From: Blepharisma stoltei
Lineage: Eukaryota; Ciliophora; Heterotrichea; Heterotrichida; Blepharismidae
Length of the DNA stretch: 64,000 nucleotides
Assembly (NCBI GenBank): GCA_914767885.1
Contig: CAJZBQ010000023.1
Location: forward strand, 62,001 to 126,000
Direction: 5' to 3'
Both the position numbers and the translations under genes were made by a program. Positions 6,978-17,166 of this stretch are shown one piece after another. The notes below the pieces were generated by a model that saw only the letters and a list, made by a program, of their open reading frames with translations, made no database searches and was not told the DNA's origin. Position 1 is the first letter of the stretch; each line of letters begins with the position of its first letter.

Positions 6978-9929
6978 ATGGAATCTCAACAAAATTCAGA
7001 CAAGCTTGCAAGTGAGCCTGGGTTTTACGCTCAAACAAATCACTCAGTTTATGCTCTTCTCGGCCACGAAGACAATGAGAACATTGCTTTGCCCATCAAC
7101 CCAAATTTTCTCACATACAAAGAAGGAGTTATGAATAAACGGTATATGGAAGCTCTATATCTTGATAAAACCAATCATAGACATTTATCAAGGGAATTTA
7201 TCAACAATTTGCTGACTTTTTATTTATTTATTACAAGCTATATTATAATTTCAGTAGTAACTTGGTCATTGCTGTACTCCAGTGATGATCTGTGTAAGTC
7301 GCATTATGTTTCTCGTATGGTTCTTTTAGGTATAATCCTAATTTTCGCATATGGGATTCTATTTTCAATTTGGAAATATCATTCTTTGATTTACTATTCA
7401 CAGTACTTGTATGGAGCCTTGGGCTTTTTTATAATGCTTTATTTAGTTCTATGTGATGAAAACATCCTTTCAGGGATTTCAGGAAACCCATATAATTCGA
7501 GCACCCAGTCACATGTGCTTGTGATGGCTTGCTTTATTGTTTTGCTTACCCTCCCATCCTTGATCACGAACTTTTTGAAAAAATCATATATAAATATGCT
7601 ATAAGGATTAAGTTTTTCTATGTAAAATTTTTATGCGTTAGCGATAAGATATATTTTTAGCCACTTCTATAAACTCTAATGCGATTTATAACATATTTGA
7701 TAATATTTATTATTATTAAATATAGCTAGATAAATTCTAGCAGCACAGGATTTGCGGAGTTAGGATTGTAACATTTGATAACTTTGTAAACATTGCAGCG
7801 ATTTTTATTGTATCCTTGATTTTGCTATTGGCTTGCTTTATTGCCTTTACAACGATTTCTGTTGTGGCAGTTTTATCAGATTTTTTTATACTGTTAGTTT
7901 TCTGTGTGCTACAACTAGTTGAGTCTCGACAAGTGGAGTTCAGGGCAAAACAGCTCTTTTGAAGAAAAGCTAAAGAAGAAGAAGCCTTGAACACAGGAAC
8001 TGCCATTGTAGAAAATGAAATAAACAACTACGAATCAGTTTTTAAGCCAGAAATTGAAATTATTTTCAAGAACCTGGACAAAATAAAAGAAAACATCAAA
8101 GCTGCATCAGTCGCCATCATGTTTGCAGACGTGAAAACCAAGCTAAAAGTAGCTGCCTCTGAAATAGAGAAAATTAAAAGAAAATTAGTCCACGGAGCCT
8201 TGTTCGACCACCCTAATATCCAAAAAGACAAGAACATGGATGATGAAGACCTCACCTTTATTTTAGAAAATTTTGTTGATGGCCGCCACGGGACTCTTCA
8301 AAGAGTAACTGTAAGAAGGAAAACTATGCTGGAAGTTGTTGAAAAGAAGCCCTCACTTGCTTGCTTTGGGGCTTCTGATCTTGAAAGGATACTCTCTGGG
8401 GTTGGAGTAAATTGGAAGTTTGATATATGGTTTGTATACCATGCTGAGTGCTTAGTTAAGATTATAGAAGCTCCCTGAGGCTTAGCGACCACGATCGCCT
8501 CTATAAGGCTTTTGCCGCTTGCTGCCAGTCTGGGCACAGTCCTTTACTGTGCTACTCCCATGAATAAGGACTTAGACTCGCTACCCAAAGTTAGAGACAC
8601 TATTCGGTTCATTTCAGAAAATTCGAAAAAAATTAAGTCTGCTCGAAGCTTAGCAAGCAATGCCTTGTAATGCTTGGGAATTACCCGATTATCCACTGTT
8701 GCCTTTCGACATCACTTTAATGTACATTTGTATGCCATGCAACAAGTTCAAGTGTTTGGATTATTTCGAAATACTTGCTGCAAAAGTGGGATATGAATGC
8801 ACTTTTCAATATCCCTGAGCATGTTTCTGACACTTTCTTCCAAGCCCTGGAAAAAGTAATTTATATTTAGTCTTATAATAAAGATGTTCCTTATCACAAT
8901 TCGTGCCACGCTGCTGATGTTCTTCATTCTCTTCTCTACTTTTTGATTCAAAGTAACATTTTTAACTCCCTCAGTCCCTTAGAAACCATTGCAGCTATGG
9001 TAGCAGCTCTAGGCCATGACGTTGGACATCCCGGCCTGAATACTCGCTTCCTAATCAATAGCCGTAACGACCTAGCTCTTCAATATAACGACTTCCGGGT
9101 TCTCGAAAACATGCATGCCGCCAAAACATTTGCCTTAATGAAAGAAAAAGGCCACAACATTTTCCAAAACTTATCCAACGACGACTGAATAAAAAGCCGA
9201 AAATTGATAATCGAAATGATTTTACACACAGACATGACGATGCATTTTGAAGCCCTGGGAAAGTTCAATACAAGATTAAATCTTGGCGACTTGAGCTTGG
9301 ACAACCATGAAGACAAATTCTTGATTTTGTCAATGGGACTAAAATGTGCTGATATCGGCCATAGTGCGAAGATCCCTCAACTTCACGAAAAATGGTCGCT
9401 GCTACTAATAGAAGAGTTTTTCAAGCAGGGAGATTTAGAAAAAGAAATGAATATGCAGGTCTCGATGTATTGCGACAGACGGACATGTGATATCAATAAA
9501 AGTCAAGCTGGGTTCATAAAAAATATCTGTATTCCTCTATTTGAAAGCTGATGCAAGTTTTTGAGGTCTGATATAATAAATGTGAACTGTATTGACCAAT
9601 TGAATGAAAATTGGAGAAGTTGGGAAGAAAAAGCAGGCAGCAAGCTGAAGAGACCGAACTCTATACTGCCGAATGACTCAATAGCCAATGAAGAAACTCT
9701 TATGAATCATGTGAAATCTTAGCTTACTACTTATAACGCTTTACGTCCACTACGGGGTTGGCAGAGCCCAGACCTCCGCTCGCCTTTCGCCGCATCGGGC
9801 CCACAGACCTCTGGCCGGTCCACTTCGTTCACCAAGGTGCGCCTAGGGGCAAAGTGTTGCCGGCTTCGACGGAATCATGTGAAATCAGTAGAATCGCCTA
9901 CAATAGGGCATCCAAAGGATTCTATTTAG
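6978..9929 (+). CDS. Membrane cyclic nucleotide phosphodiesterase, interrupted
   Basis: 3',5'-cyclic nucleotide phosphodiesterase with an N-terminal membrane domain, 766 aa after removing three insertions (7591-7762, 8445-8740, 9719-9886) and one 15-nt intron (8856-8870). Four hydrophobic segments lie in 7200-7580 and two more in 7790-7920, the six-segment layout known from ciliate PDEs. The catalytic domain has HNSCHAADV, ALGHDVGHPG and CADIGH, the metal-binding HD motifs of class I PDEs. The helix ending ISKYLLQKW...DTFFQALEK just before the intron is typical. TGA codes Trp in LFWRKAK, QKWDM is TGG, and NDDWIKSR is TGA. Start chosen at ATG 6978; upstream codons are not ATG. After removal of the retroposon the C-terminus extends to HPKDSI. 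Substrate (cAMP or cGMP) cannot be told. Confidence 0.9.
7591..7762. other. TA-bounded eliminated segment, 172 bp
   Basis: AT-rich, stop-rich segment between TA at 7589-7590 and TA at 7761-7762. Removal joins ...FLKKSY with RIVTFDNFVNIAAIF and fuses the first four with the last two membrane segments of the phosphodiesterase. Boundary is the one TA pair that keeps frame near both coding edges; the position could shift by a few bases. Confidence 0.65.
8445..8740. mobile_element. GC-richer insertion flanked by 14-bp direct repeats
   Basis: Inside the phosphodiesterase exon. It is flanked by TTTGTATACCATGC (8431-8444) and TTTGTATGCCATGC (8727-8740), one mismatch in 14. Removing the insert plus one copy joins DIWFVYHA with TSSSVWIISKYLLQKW, which fits the PDE family, and fixes a +2 frame change. 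The insert is less AT-rich than other eliminated segments and reads as protein for about 75 codons. The long flanking repeat suggests target duplication by a retroposon, as for the SINE-like family, but its sequence does not clearly match that family. Confidence 0.75.
8856..8870 (+). other. 15-nt intron
   Basis: GTAATTTATATTTAG lies between GAA AAA and TCT TAT in the phosphodiesterase. Splicing gives FFQALEKSYNKDVPYHN, exactly the family pattern before the HNxxHAADV motif. Length 15 with GT...AG matches heterotrich introns. Confidence 0.93.
9719..9886 (-). mobile_element. SINE-like retroposon, 5'-truncated copy
   Basis: 153-bp GC-rich body (9719-9871) flanked by the perfect 15-bp repeat GAATCATGTGAAATC (9704-9718 and 9872-9886). 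It shares the block around GGGCCCACAG and GGCTTCGAC with copies at 18012, 36703 and 60417. Read on the minus strand, the 3' end is TAAG/TTAAGAT-like next to the duplication, and the missing part is the 5' end, as expected for reverse-transcribed elements. Removal with one repeat extends the phosphodiesterase by SVESPTIGHPKDSI. Confidence 0.85.
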
Positions 9930-9998
9930 AAACATTTATGATTAATTTAATTATTTTTATTAGAAAATTTCATAGTCCTTCTTATTTTTTCTATAATA

Positions 9999-12103
9999 AT
10001 GATAATTTTGATAGGGTTTTTGGGGATCCTAACTCTTGCAAAGATTGTGCCTAGGCCTAGCAAGGGCTCGTATATATCTTTTCAAGTCCCTACGCAAAAT
10101 CTTGATTATTTGCTCCTTATTTCTATTGATAAAATTGACGGCTCTCCAAGTTTGCTGATTCTTTCTCAATCTGGGGCTTTTTCTGCTATTGAAAATGCAA
10201 TAAAAAATGGCATCCAATTATTATTGACAAACTACTATAAGCAGTCTCTAGTTTTATATATCGTTCTACCGAACTCTTCACCTTAAATAGCAGATGGGGA
10301 CTTATTGTTTAGCAGTCTCCAAGGGTTTATCCACTTTGCGACATTTCCTTCCAGGTACTTGATCGGTTGAAGCGATTTCCAGCGAGAAAAGTATCAATGC
10401 TGCCTTCCTTTTTATTCTGCTCCTGACGCTATGGAAACTTCTGGGGTGTTGTGCGCTGAGAACGCTTTATCCTTGTCTTTTCGGCTTTAGTATTGAGTAG
10501 CGGACTATGGACTTCTGCAGACCTGAATCGGGCGATTGGAAAGTAACTCGGTCCAGGGAGTAAACCTGAAGTCTAGCCTGTGGAGAATGCCATCAGCTAC
10601 AGGAAAAAGGCTTAATAACTGGCCAGGCCCACAACTCCTGGTACCGCCGCGATAATTTCCACCTTCGGCTCCCATAAGAGTAAAACAAAACCTCGGATAT
10701 GCATGAGTACATATTAGAACTGAATTTCGACAGGCTTCTTACCCAACTCGCCTTGGTCATAAGGATGAGAACTTGCGTCAAGAAGTCAAGTCGGTTAGGC
10801 CGCCAATTTTCTGTATCATCTCTACTGAACTCTGTAGCAAACATGGCAGGAAATGATGTATCTTGCGATGCAATAAATTGATTTGCTTTAAATAATAATG
10901 GTTTATGCCTCGTACTCTTAATTTGAAAAGGTGCTAATAAATGTCAGCTATTCAATTCAGCCTAAAAAAGCATATACCGTGGCAATTAGATTGAGCAGAA
11001 TCCTTTAATGTTTTGCCTAGTAATATTTCATAGTAGATTTTAATAGATAAAGTATATGATATGTTGAAATTATAAAAAGCAGTGAGAACGAAATTGGATT
11101 TAATTTAGAATTAATTTGGGATGACTCCGATAAGAGTTATTCTCAATGCTTAAATAGTGGCTGATGCGAAAGCTCTTGATGTATTTGCAAATCCTCAAAT
11201 TATGGACAGCTAAGTTCAATTGATCAATTCCATATTGACTCAAATTCGCAGCTTGAGATAAAATCTGAAGCCAATGAGTGGCAATTTTACTATATAGCTT
11301 GCTCCCTGCTATAGATTTCATTGATAGTAGAGTCACGAAGCAACTCAGAGAGTTGACTCACAAGCTAAAATTGGCAAGTCAATACAAATTTCTCACTGAG
11401 ATTTGACTCATTCAATCTGAGTTTATGAGTAATCTCTCTGTGCTTCTTCGTCGCTCTACTCCTTTTAATACTATAGCAAGGAATACATTATATACATATG
11501 AAAGAAAACCATAATATGCTAGATTTCACGTTTTCCTCAATTTCAGGACTCACAAAAATATATGTTATTGAGAAAAGTGACTATAGCTCACCAGTCACAA
11601 TATTTTTATATGAAGAAATAATAGTTGCTTATGCTAGAAAGCTTATATATTTAATAGAGCTTTCAAAATCTGGCAATGGCTTAATAATTATCGGATTTCA
11701 CTGTCAAAGTCCAGTAGATTGTATAGGAAATTTGAATTTGACGTCTTATTACGAGCAGGGTTCGTCTCACTCCCAGCCTAACCAAGCCATCCCAATCTCA
11801 ATGTTTATTTTTGCATGTTTTTGTCTGCCTATTGTCCTATGTGCATTATTGAGGCTAAAGAACTATATAAAAAACCGCGGATCAGCTTGAAAAGAAATAG
11901 AAAGAAACTGCAAAATGACAAAATGGGCAAGCACCGATGACTCAAATGCGCCACTATGTGTAATCTGTCTAGAGGAATTTGTAAAAGAATGCAGAGTCAA
12001 AGCCTTGCCATGCCAGCATATTTTTCATACTCAGTGCATTGACCCATGGGTAAAAAAGAAAGTCGCGTGCCCCATCTGTAAACGGACTATTAAAGCAAGT
12101 TAA
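9999..12103 (+). CDS. Membrane RING-H2 E3 ubiquitin ligase, interrupted
   Basis: 299-aa protein after removing 10286-11490. Signal peptide MIILIGFLGILTLAKIV, then a luminal or extracellular domain with the layout of protease-associated (PA) domain RING proteins, a membrane segment (PISMFIFACFCLPIVLCALL) and a C-terminal RING-H2: CVICLEEF, CRVKALPCQHIFHTQCIDPW, ACPICKR (C3H2C3 order). Trp in GSAWKEIE is TGA. Such proteins ubiquitinate membrane cargo in the endosome or Golgi. The join TCA CCT TAT ATA gives NSSPYIHMKENHN; the insertion is bounded by TA at 10284-10285 and 11489-11490. Ends tail to tail, 10 bp from the USE1 stop. Confidence 0.85.
10286..11490. mobile_element. 1.2-kb eliminated segment in the RING gene, composite
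   Basis: Insertion between two TA copies. It contains a GC-rich part (about 10300-10870) related to the SINE-like family and an AT-rich part (10870-11490) with no recognised content apart from repeated GACTCA/TGAGTC motifs at 11230-11420. Frame change across it is 2 mod 3, so removal is needed for a continuous protein. Looks like a segment grown by nested insertion. Confidence 0.7.
10600..10870 (-). mobile_element. Diverged SINE-like retroposon fragment
   Basis: Shares the order of conserved blocks with the copy at 18012-18546: GGCCCACA near 10650, TTCGGCTCC near 10676, and GCCTTGGTCATAAGGA near 10750, which matches GCCTATTTGGTCATAAGGA in the other copy. Divergence is high and I could not find its target duplications. 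The stretch 10300-10600 is also GC-rich and may belong to the same or another retroposon. Confidence 0.6.
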
Positions 12104-12112
12104 CTTAATTTG

Positions 12113-12709
12113 TTAATTTTTCAAATAAATATACTTGGTGTCAGGAAACCAATAGATTACCACCATCATGCAACAAAATACTGCAAATGCAAAAATCAAA
12201 GCGAAAAATGATTTTATTGATGCCCATCAGGATGTTTTAAACTGAATTTGGTCAAGAATTCCGGTTTCTTTCTTCATCTTAATCAAAAAATTAGCTTGTT
12301 TGGCTGCAATTGACTGAACTAAAGGGTCATCATTTTCCAATGTGACTTTAAAACTGGTGGCTACACTTTTCATATCTTTAGCTAAATTTAATATTTCCCT
12401 TTCTAAATCAAGCCTGGAAGCTTCATTAAATTCTGTCTGTTTCTTATACGAAAGCTGGGTGATCCCCAATAGCCTTTCTCTGTCTTCTTTAAAAGTATTG
12501 GAGTTTGGGGTGCTGACCCTTGATTTGAATTTTGCCTGCTGAGACTCTAATTGAGCTCTTTGTTGAGGATTAAGGCATATCCAAATATCAAGCAGATTTC
12601 CCTCAAACTTGCATAATAGTTCTCTGTCAATAGAAGCTGCTTCTTCAAGCCTTTTAGCAAACCGGAAAATATTAACAATGTCTCGATGCTGGCGAGAAGT
12701 TAGTGGCAT
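12113..12709 (-). CDS. USE1: USE1-like SNARE
   Basis: 198-aa tail-anchored SNARE of the USE1 family, which works in Golgi-to-ER retrograde fusion. The SNARE helix is LEREILNLAKDMKSVATSF...ILDQ, preceded by a long N-terminal helical region with a conserved hydrophobic pattern; the C-terminus is one membrane segment (FFALIFAFAVFCCMMVVIYWFP) and a short luminal tail. Two adjacent Trp before the membrane segment are TGA then TGG; reading TGA as stop would cut off the anchor, so this gene supports the code. Family identity rests on the pattern and the layout, not on an alignment. Confidence 0.75.
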
Positions 12710-12724
12710 ATTTATTATTTAGAT

Positions 12725-13979
12725 ATGAGTGACCGAGCCAGCACAGAAGACTCAGCTGAAAATCCTTTTATTTATATATGACTGGATGGGAACTTTTACG
12801 TTGCAGGTGAAAAATTGACAGGCGAGATTTTGCTCAATCTCCCAAGCGCAAGAGGACCAGGACGCATCCACATCAAAACTTTGGGAATAGAAACAGTCAC
12901 AATTACCAAAGCAAGCGGCGACGTCTCCTCAGCAGAAAGTGAAGTCTTTCACATGAGCACCACTCTGGTAGACTGGGAAGAATTTACTCCCCCAGGGCAA
13001 TATGTATATCGTAGATCTTGAAAAAGATCCTTTCAGCTAATTGTTTAAGTCAACTATTTTTTTAGGCAAATTTAATCAAAATAAACCTATTTTGATGAAT
13101 GCCATAATAAAAAATAATCCAAAAGGAATCCTAAACAGCCCATACCCTATATTTCCGTTTTCTTTTAAACTTCCCCATTACGCCCCAGCAACTTTTCATC
13201 TGAACACGATAAACTTCGACAACAACAAAATCGAGGCGAAAATCACCTATACAATACACGCTGACTTGGAAACTGAACAAAGTCCAATCTCTGACTCGAG
13301 GATCATCACAATTCATAATAGGAACACAAGGGTTTCTAGGCAATACTCAGTCAATGTTTCTCATCCTTTGGTTTCTTGCTTCTGCTTCAACCGTGGAGCT
13401 TCTTCCTTGAATTTAAGCTACCTCGGACCTGAAAATTCACAAATTGGCAAGACCTCGAATTTCAAGCTAATAATAGATAACAGGGCGACCCAAGCCAGGA
13501 TCGTCAGCATTGTAGGACAAGTTCTCTTTGAACTGTCCGTGCAGGTGCCTGGGGACAAAACTTATGTGTTCACTAGCCTAGTATCCAGATTCTCCCCCAG
13601 GCTGGACGGAGGCAACCCTAATGAGCTGCTTTTTGACTCTGACTTGTCGAAAATCCCTTTTGGAATAAATCCGTCAAGTAACGAAAGCTCTTTAATCCAG
13701 GCCCAATACAAGGTTCAGGTCTTTGTACTGTATGATGTGGGCTGCCGCACCAAGCGATCTGAAATCACTTTAGGGATCCACGTCAATCCCAAGGTGGCAG
13801 AAGAAAGAGAAATCAAGCTTCCAAGTGATTGGAACCCCAAGGAAAACTCGACCTCCAATTTAATTTTACAGTCCAGCAGCGGCGTCCCAATTTCCTCCCC
13901 AAAATCCGCGACACTTCCGAAGAGTCCAAAAAAGATGGATTTTAACTCTATAAGAACATTTAATAATGATACAAAATAG
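12725..13979 (+). CDS. Arrestin-domain protein, interrupted
   Basis: 369-aa arrestin-like protein after removing 13007-13151. The N-terminal domain has the strand pattern GEKLTGEILLNL and, across the join, PPGQYVFPFSFKLP, the hallmark PGxYxFPFxFxLP of arrestin_N domains. The C-terminal domain follows (LVSRFSPRLDGG...IQAQYKVQVFVLYD). The last 60 residues are Ser/Pro-rich with SPKSATLPKSPKK. Alpha-arrestins act as adaptors for endocytosis and ubiquitin ligases. TGA codes Trp in YIWLDGNFYVAG, typical for this position. The gene is divergent from USE1 with only 15 bp between their start codons, so they share a very short promoter region. Its last 14 bp overlap the next gene. Confidence 0.85.
13007..13151. 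other. TA-bounded eliminated segment, 145 bp
   Basis: Between TA at 13005-13006 and TA at 13150-13151 in the arrestin gene. Contains stops and is AT-rich. Removal gives CAA TAT GTA TTT CCG, restoring the conserved arrestin motif. The match to the family makes this join convincing. Confidence 0.85.
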
Positions 13980-14922
13980 ACTGAGCCTAAATAGTTCTAG
14001 TGAATTTATATTAAGTGCACAAAGCTTGGCTGAGAGCTATAGAGTCCAGCTCGCGCTTGTTAGGCAGAATTTAGACGAAATTGTGATAAATCAGGTGGGA
14101 TTGAGGGTAAAAAATAGATAGGAGCTGGCAAACAAGTCTGAAGATACGCAAAGAAACTTAGTAGAAGTCTTGGCAAATCAGCTGGAAGAAGCTAAAAATG
14201 AGCTGGAAACTCTGAAAATAAAGCAAAATCATAGTGAAAATGAAGTAGAAAGGCTGAAAAATTTAGCTGCTCAGCTGGAAAATACAAATAGCACACTGTA
14301 ATAATAAAATAGGGTGAGTGAAAATAGCAGCTTGAAAAACCACGTAACCTCAATTTCTTCACAAATTTCTACTCTACAGCAGCAAATTGTAACAAATAAC
14401 AGTGAATTTGAAGCAATGAAAGCAGAAATCTCAGCACAAGCTACCAAGATTAAGGAAACTGAAGCAGAAAACCTAAATTTAAAACAAAACCTTAGCCAAG
14501 CACTCCAAGAAAAAGAAAAACTGATGAGCTCTAACATAAACAACGTCTCTGAGTTATCCCTTGCCAGAGAAGCCATCAGCTCTATGACTTCTCAAATCGC
14601 CCAATTCCAAAAAGAAATACTGGAACTCCACAAAACAAACGAAAAACACATCGAGCAAATCGCGTCTATGCAGACTGAAAAACTCACCCTAATCCAACAA
14701 AACAGTAAATAATATGCAGAAGCTGCAGATGAGCTAATAAAAGAAATCTCCCACCCCAAGACCACTGTATATCCCTCACAGTCAATTAGAAGCGACCTAT
14801 CCACCTGCGTAATCTGCTGTGCGCCAAGATTCGGGAGGATGAAAAACTGTGCTGTCTGCCAAGTCCCGGTCCACGCAAGATGCACAACTGATGTAAAATT
14901 TGTGTGTAATAAATGCAAATAA
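13966..14922 (+). CDS. Coiled-coil protein with C-terminal Cys-rich zinc finger
   Basis: 303 aa after splicing three 15-nt introns (14107-14121, 14298-14312, 14705-14719). Residues 45-230 are a long coiled coil (ANQLEEAKNELETLKIK, AREAISSMTSQIAQFQKEI). The end is a compact zinc finger: CVIC, CCAPRFGRMKNCAVC, VHARC, FVCNKCK, close to a PHD or C1-like treble clef spacing. Function unknown; coiled coil plus such a finger is seen in cytoskeletal scaffolds and chromatin readers alike. The ATG at 13966 lies inside the arrestin gene's last codons in another frame, a 14-bp overlap; no later ATG is better placed. Stop is 9 bp from the converging docking-like gene. Confidence 0.75.
14107..14121 (+). 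other. 15-nt intron
   Basis: GTAAAAAATAGATAG between AGG and GAG. It removes an in-frame TAG and keeps the coiled-coil frame. Confidence 0.9.
14298..14312 (+). other. 15-nt intron
   Basis: GTAATAATAAAATAG inside codon CT|G. It removes TAA and TAG; splicing gives NSTLVSENSSL. Confidence 0.9.
14705..14719 (+). other. 15-nt intron
   Basis: GTAAATAATATGCAG inside codon A|AA. Splicing connects the coiled coil to the zinc finger (QQNKAADELIKE). Confidence 0.9.
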
Positions 14923-14931
14923 ATTTTAACG

Positions 14932-16625
14932 TTACTGATTGCTTTTTCGAGTCATTTCTTCGAGGTTTGGGGTTGTGGCTGCGAGCCTTTTTGCTCTCGA
15001 TTTTAGTTTTTGTACAGAAATCGGATATCGGACGTCTTCGATTTCTGGGTCATGGTGGAGGTCTTTGAGTTCTAGGAGGTCTCGCAGGGAAGTGGCTTTA
15101 AATTCGTGAGATTTATCTTGGAGCAGGATTGAGGATCGGTTTAGCCTGGAGGAGTCTACTGCTCCGTCTTCTCTTCTGGATATGAAAATTTGGAGATGGC
15201 CGAGGTATTCTTCTAGTTCTCCTAGTAGTATGAATATATTTTGCTCTGTAAGTGTAGTGGTTTCGTCAAGTCTGATTTCTTCGGCGATTTCTAGGTCAGC
15301 TAAACTAGTTTTGCAGCGCTCTAGGACTTGCTAAATATAAGTTACTTTGAAATAAGGTTGCAGACTTTCGAGTGAGAGCCTGAAGTTTTCAGTTTGTCGT
15401 ATTTTTCCGTTTTTATCTTCGACGAGATCGTTGAGCTTTTTCTTAGAGCTTTCATAGAGTGAATTCAGCTTTTCTAGTCCGAATTCTAATTTCATGGAAT
15501 ATAATTAGAAATTTTTGGCTTTTATAAAGAAAATTATTTTAAATAATTATTTATAGAAAGTTTTGAAAAAAATTTTTGATGCGAATAGCTATTTTTTTAA
15601 ACAAATTGTATTAAATTGAACAGATTTACTAGAGTTTTTACTATTTATATGAAAATAATTATATATATAATAATTTTGCTTTGCGCTAGGAAGAATAAGG
15701 AAATTCCATATGATTTTATTGCTTCTATTGTCTCACTATGTACTTCTTCCAACCTATCAATTTCCGCATTCATATTATTGATATACGTACAAATTTCATA
15801 CAGCTGCTGCTCCGATTTAATAAGTGCAATCACTATTTCATCAAAATCAGCGATCCCTGACGCGTTTCTAATTTCCTCAAATGCATCTTCAATATTCATA
15901 ATATGTTTTACATAGTTATCCAGTATTTTCCTCTTTTCCTGCAATTTTTCTTTCCATTTGCTTGTCAGTTCTTTCAGCAGCTTCGTAATTTCTATCGTAT
16001 CCCCCGGACTATTCAAATTCCCAAGTATTCCTTTCTCAATCCTCTTATGGACTTTTTGTTCTCTTTCTTTTTCATCAAAAATATGAGTGCTAAGCTCGCT
16101 TAGTTTTTGGCTGTACATGCTCCTATTATTCAGGCTTTTACTTCTGAGCTTTTCAATATTATTGAGATTCCTGCTTGCTAAATTCACTTTAGTCGTGAGT
16201 TCTTCGTGCTTTTCTTGTGTGACGACGCTGACGTTTAGGATGCCTTCGTCTAGGCTCTGCAGAGTCCTTTTGTAGTGCCGTTTGTCGCGGCGAAAGACAT
16301 TTACTTCATGTCGAATCAATCGGTTTTGTGACCTCATGTCGTTAAGACTCGTGATTTCGAGGTCGAGCTTCTTTTCTAGCATCTGCAGCTTGTTTTTCAG
16401 CTGGATTTCAGTTGGGCCAGATGTAAAATGGGTCTTATTTAAACAACTAGTTTTGCTTAGTTCATCCTGAAAATACTCTAACTGCTGGTCTAAGTAGACA
16501 CTTTCGCGCTTTTCTTTTTCCAGCTTCTCTGTGATTTCTTCGATGTGCTTGTGTAAAATTTCAATTTCAGGCTCTCGGACCATCATTGAAGTTCGGGCTC
16601 CTGTCATAAAGCTTCGATTACTCAT
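14932..16625 (-). CDS. Outer-arm-docking-like coiled-coil protein, interrupted
   Basis: 489-aa coiled-coil protein after removing one insertion (15502-15710) and one 15-nt intron (15331-15345). The region SQNRLIRHEVNVFRRDKRHYKRTLQSLDEGI resembles the conserved core of the CCDC63/CCDC114/CCDC151 family, which builds the docking complex that fixes outer dynein arms to axonemal doublets. Length and all-helical layout also fit. Without an alignment this is a tentative family call; any long ciliary coiled-coil protein could look similar. Join at TAT|TCC gives EAIKSYSMKLEFGLEKL. C-terminal tail is basic (KLKSRAKRLAATTPNLEEM). A dynein and a kinesin gene lie in the same window but there is no sign of an operon. 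Confidence 0.6.
15331..15345 (-). other. 15-nt intron
   Basis: On the minus strand GTAACTTATATTTAG between TTC AAA and CAA GTC. Removing it clears a TAG and gives LQPYFKQVLERCK. Confidence 0.9.
15502..15710. other. TA-bounded eliminated segment, 209 bp
   Basis: Very AT-rich segment between TA at 15500-15501 and TA at 15709-15710 in the docking-like gene. Coding quality collapses into a run of Ile/Phe on one side and stops on the other; removal rejoins the coiled coil in frame. Confidence 0.7.
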
Positions 16626-16671
16626 TTAATTATTAATTCTGCCAATTACTTTTGAAATATATTTTTGCTGA

Positions 16672-16939
16672 CTCCCCCTCCACAAAAAAGTTGTTCGCTT
16701 ACTAATTATTTTTTGTTTTTTAAAAAAAATTATATATGAATTTTTTTTAAAATTTAAAACCAGTTTTTTACGAAAAATTGAGAAGTTTAAAAATAATTTA
16801 ATTTACAATATTTATTTTTAAAATGCAAGTTTATTAAAAATCCAAAAGAATTAGCCAGAGATTTCATTATACTAATTATCAGTTATATATCAAAATATAT
16901 TTTTTATAAAACATTTTTGTTCACTCACTAGGGGAGTAA
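16672..16939. mobile_element. Diverged relic of the poly-C/poly-G MITE family
   Basis: Left end ACTCCCCCTCC and right end TTTTTGTTCACTCACTAGGGGAG resemble the four near-identical copies elsewhere, and the inside holds the shared stretch ATTATACTAATTATCA. Flanks are TGA and TAA, so the target duplication is no longer intact. It lies between genes, where decay would be tolerated. Confidence 0.7.
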
Positions 16940-17166
16940 GAAAAAATTGCATTAAAAATCTAAAAATTAAGAAAAATTACTTTATAATACTTTCGGCCCA
17001 TAAATAAATATTCATGCATATAAATTTTGATAAATTTCTAAAAAAATTAAATTTGAAACAAAAAATCATATATATAACCCAGGTCAAAAAGTGGCTCGGG
17101 CTATAAAAAATCAATTAATGGATTTCTAATTTAAAATATGCCAATGCATAATATAAGAATGCAGTA

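Noticed and set aside
9758-9873. Open frame MAEPRPPLAFRRIGPTD...
   Set aside because: It lies entirely in the GC-rich retroposon copy and has no counterpart outside it.
16281-16470. Plus-strand open frames over the docking-like gene
   Set aside because: They are antisense shadows of a long coiled-coil reading frame, rich in Phe/Leu/Ser as expected for the complement of Lys/Glu codons.
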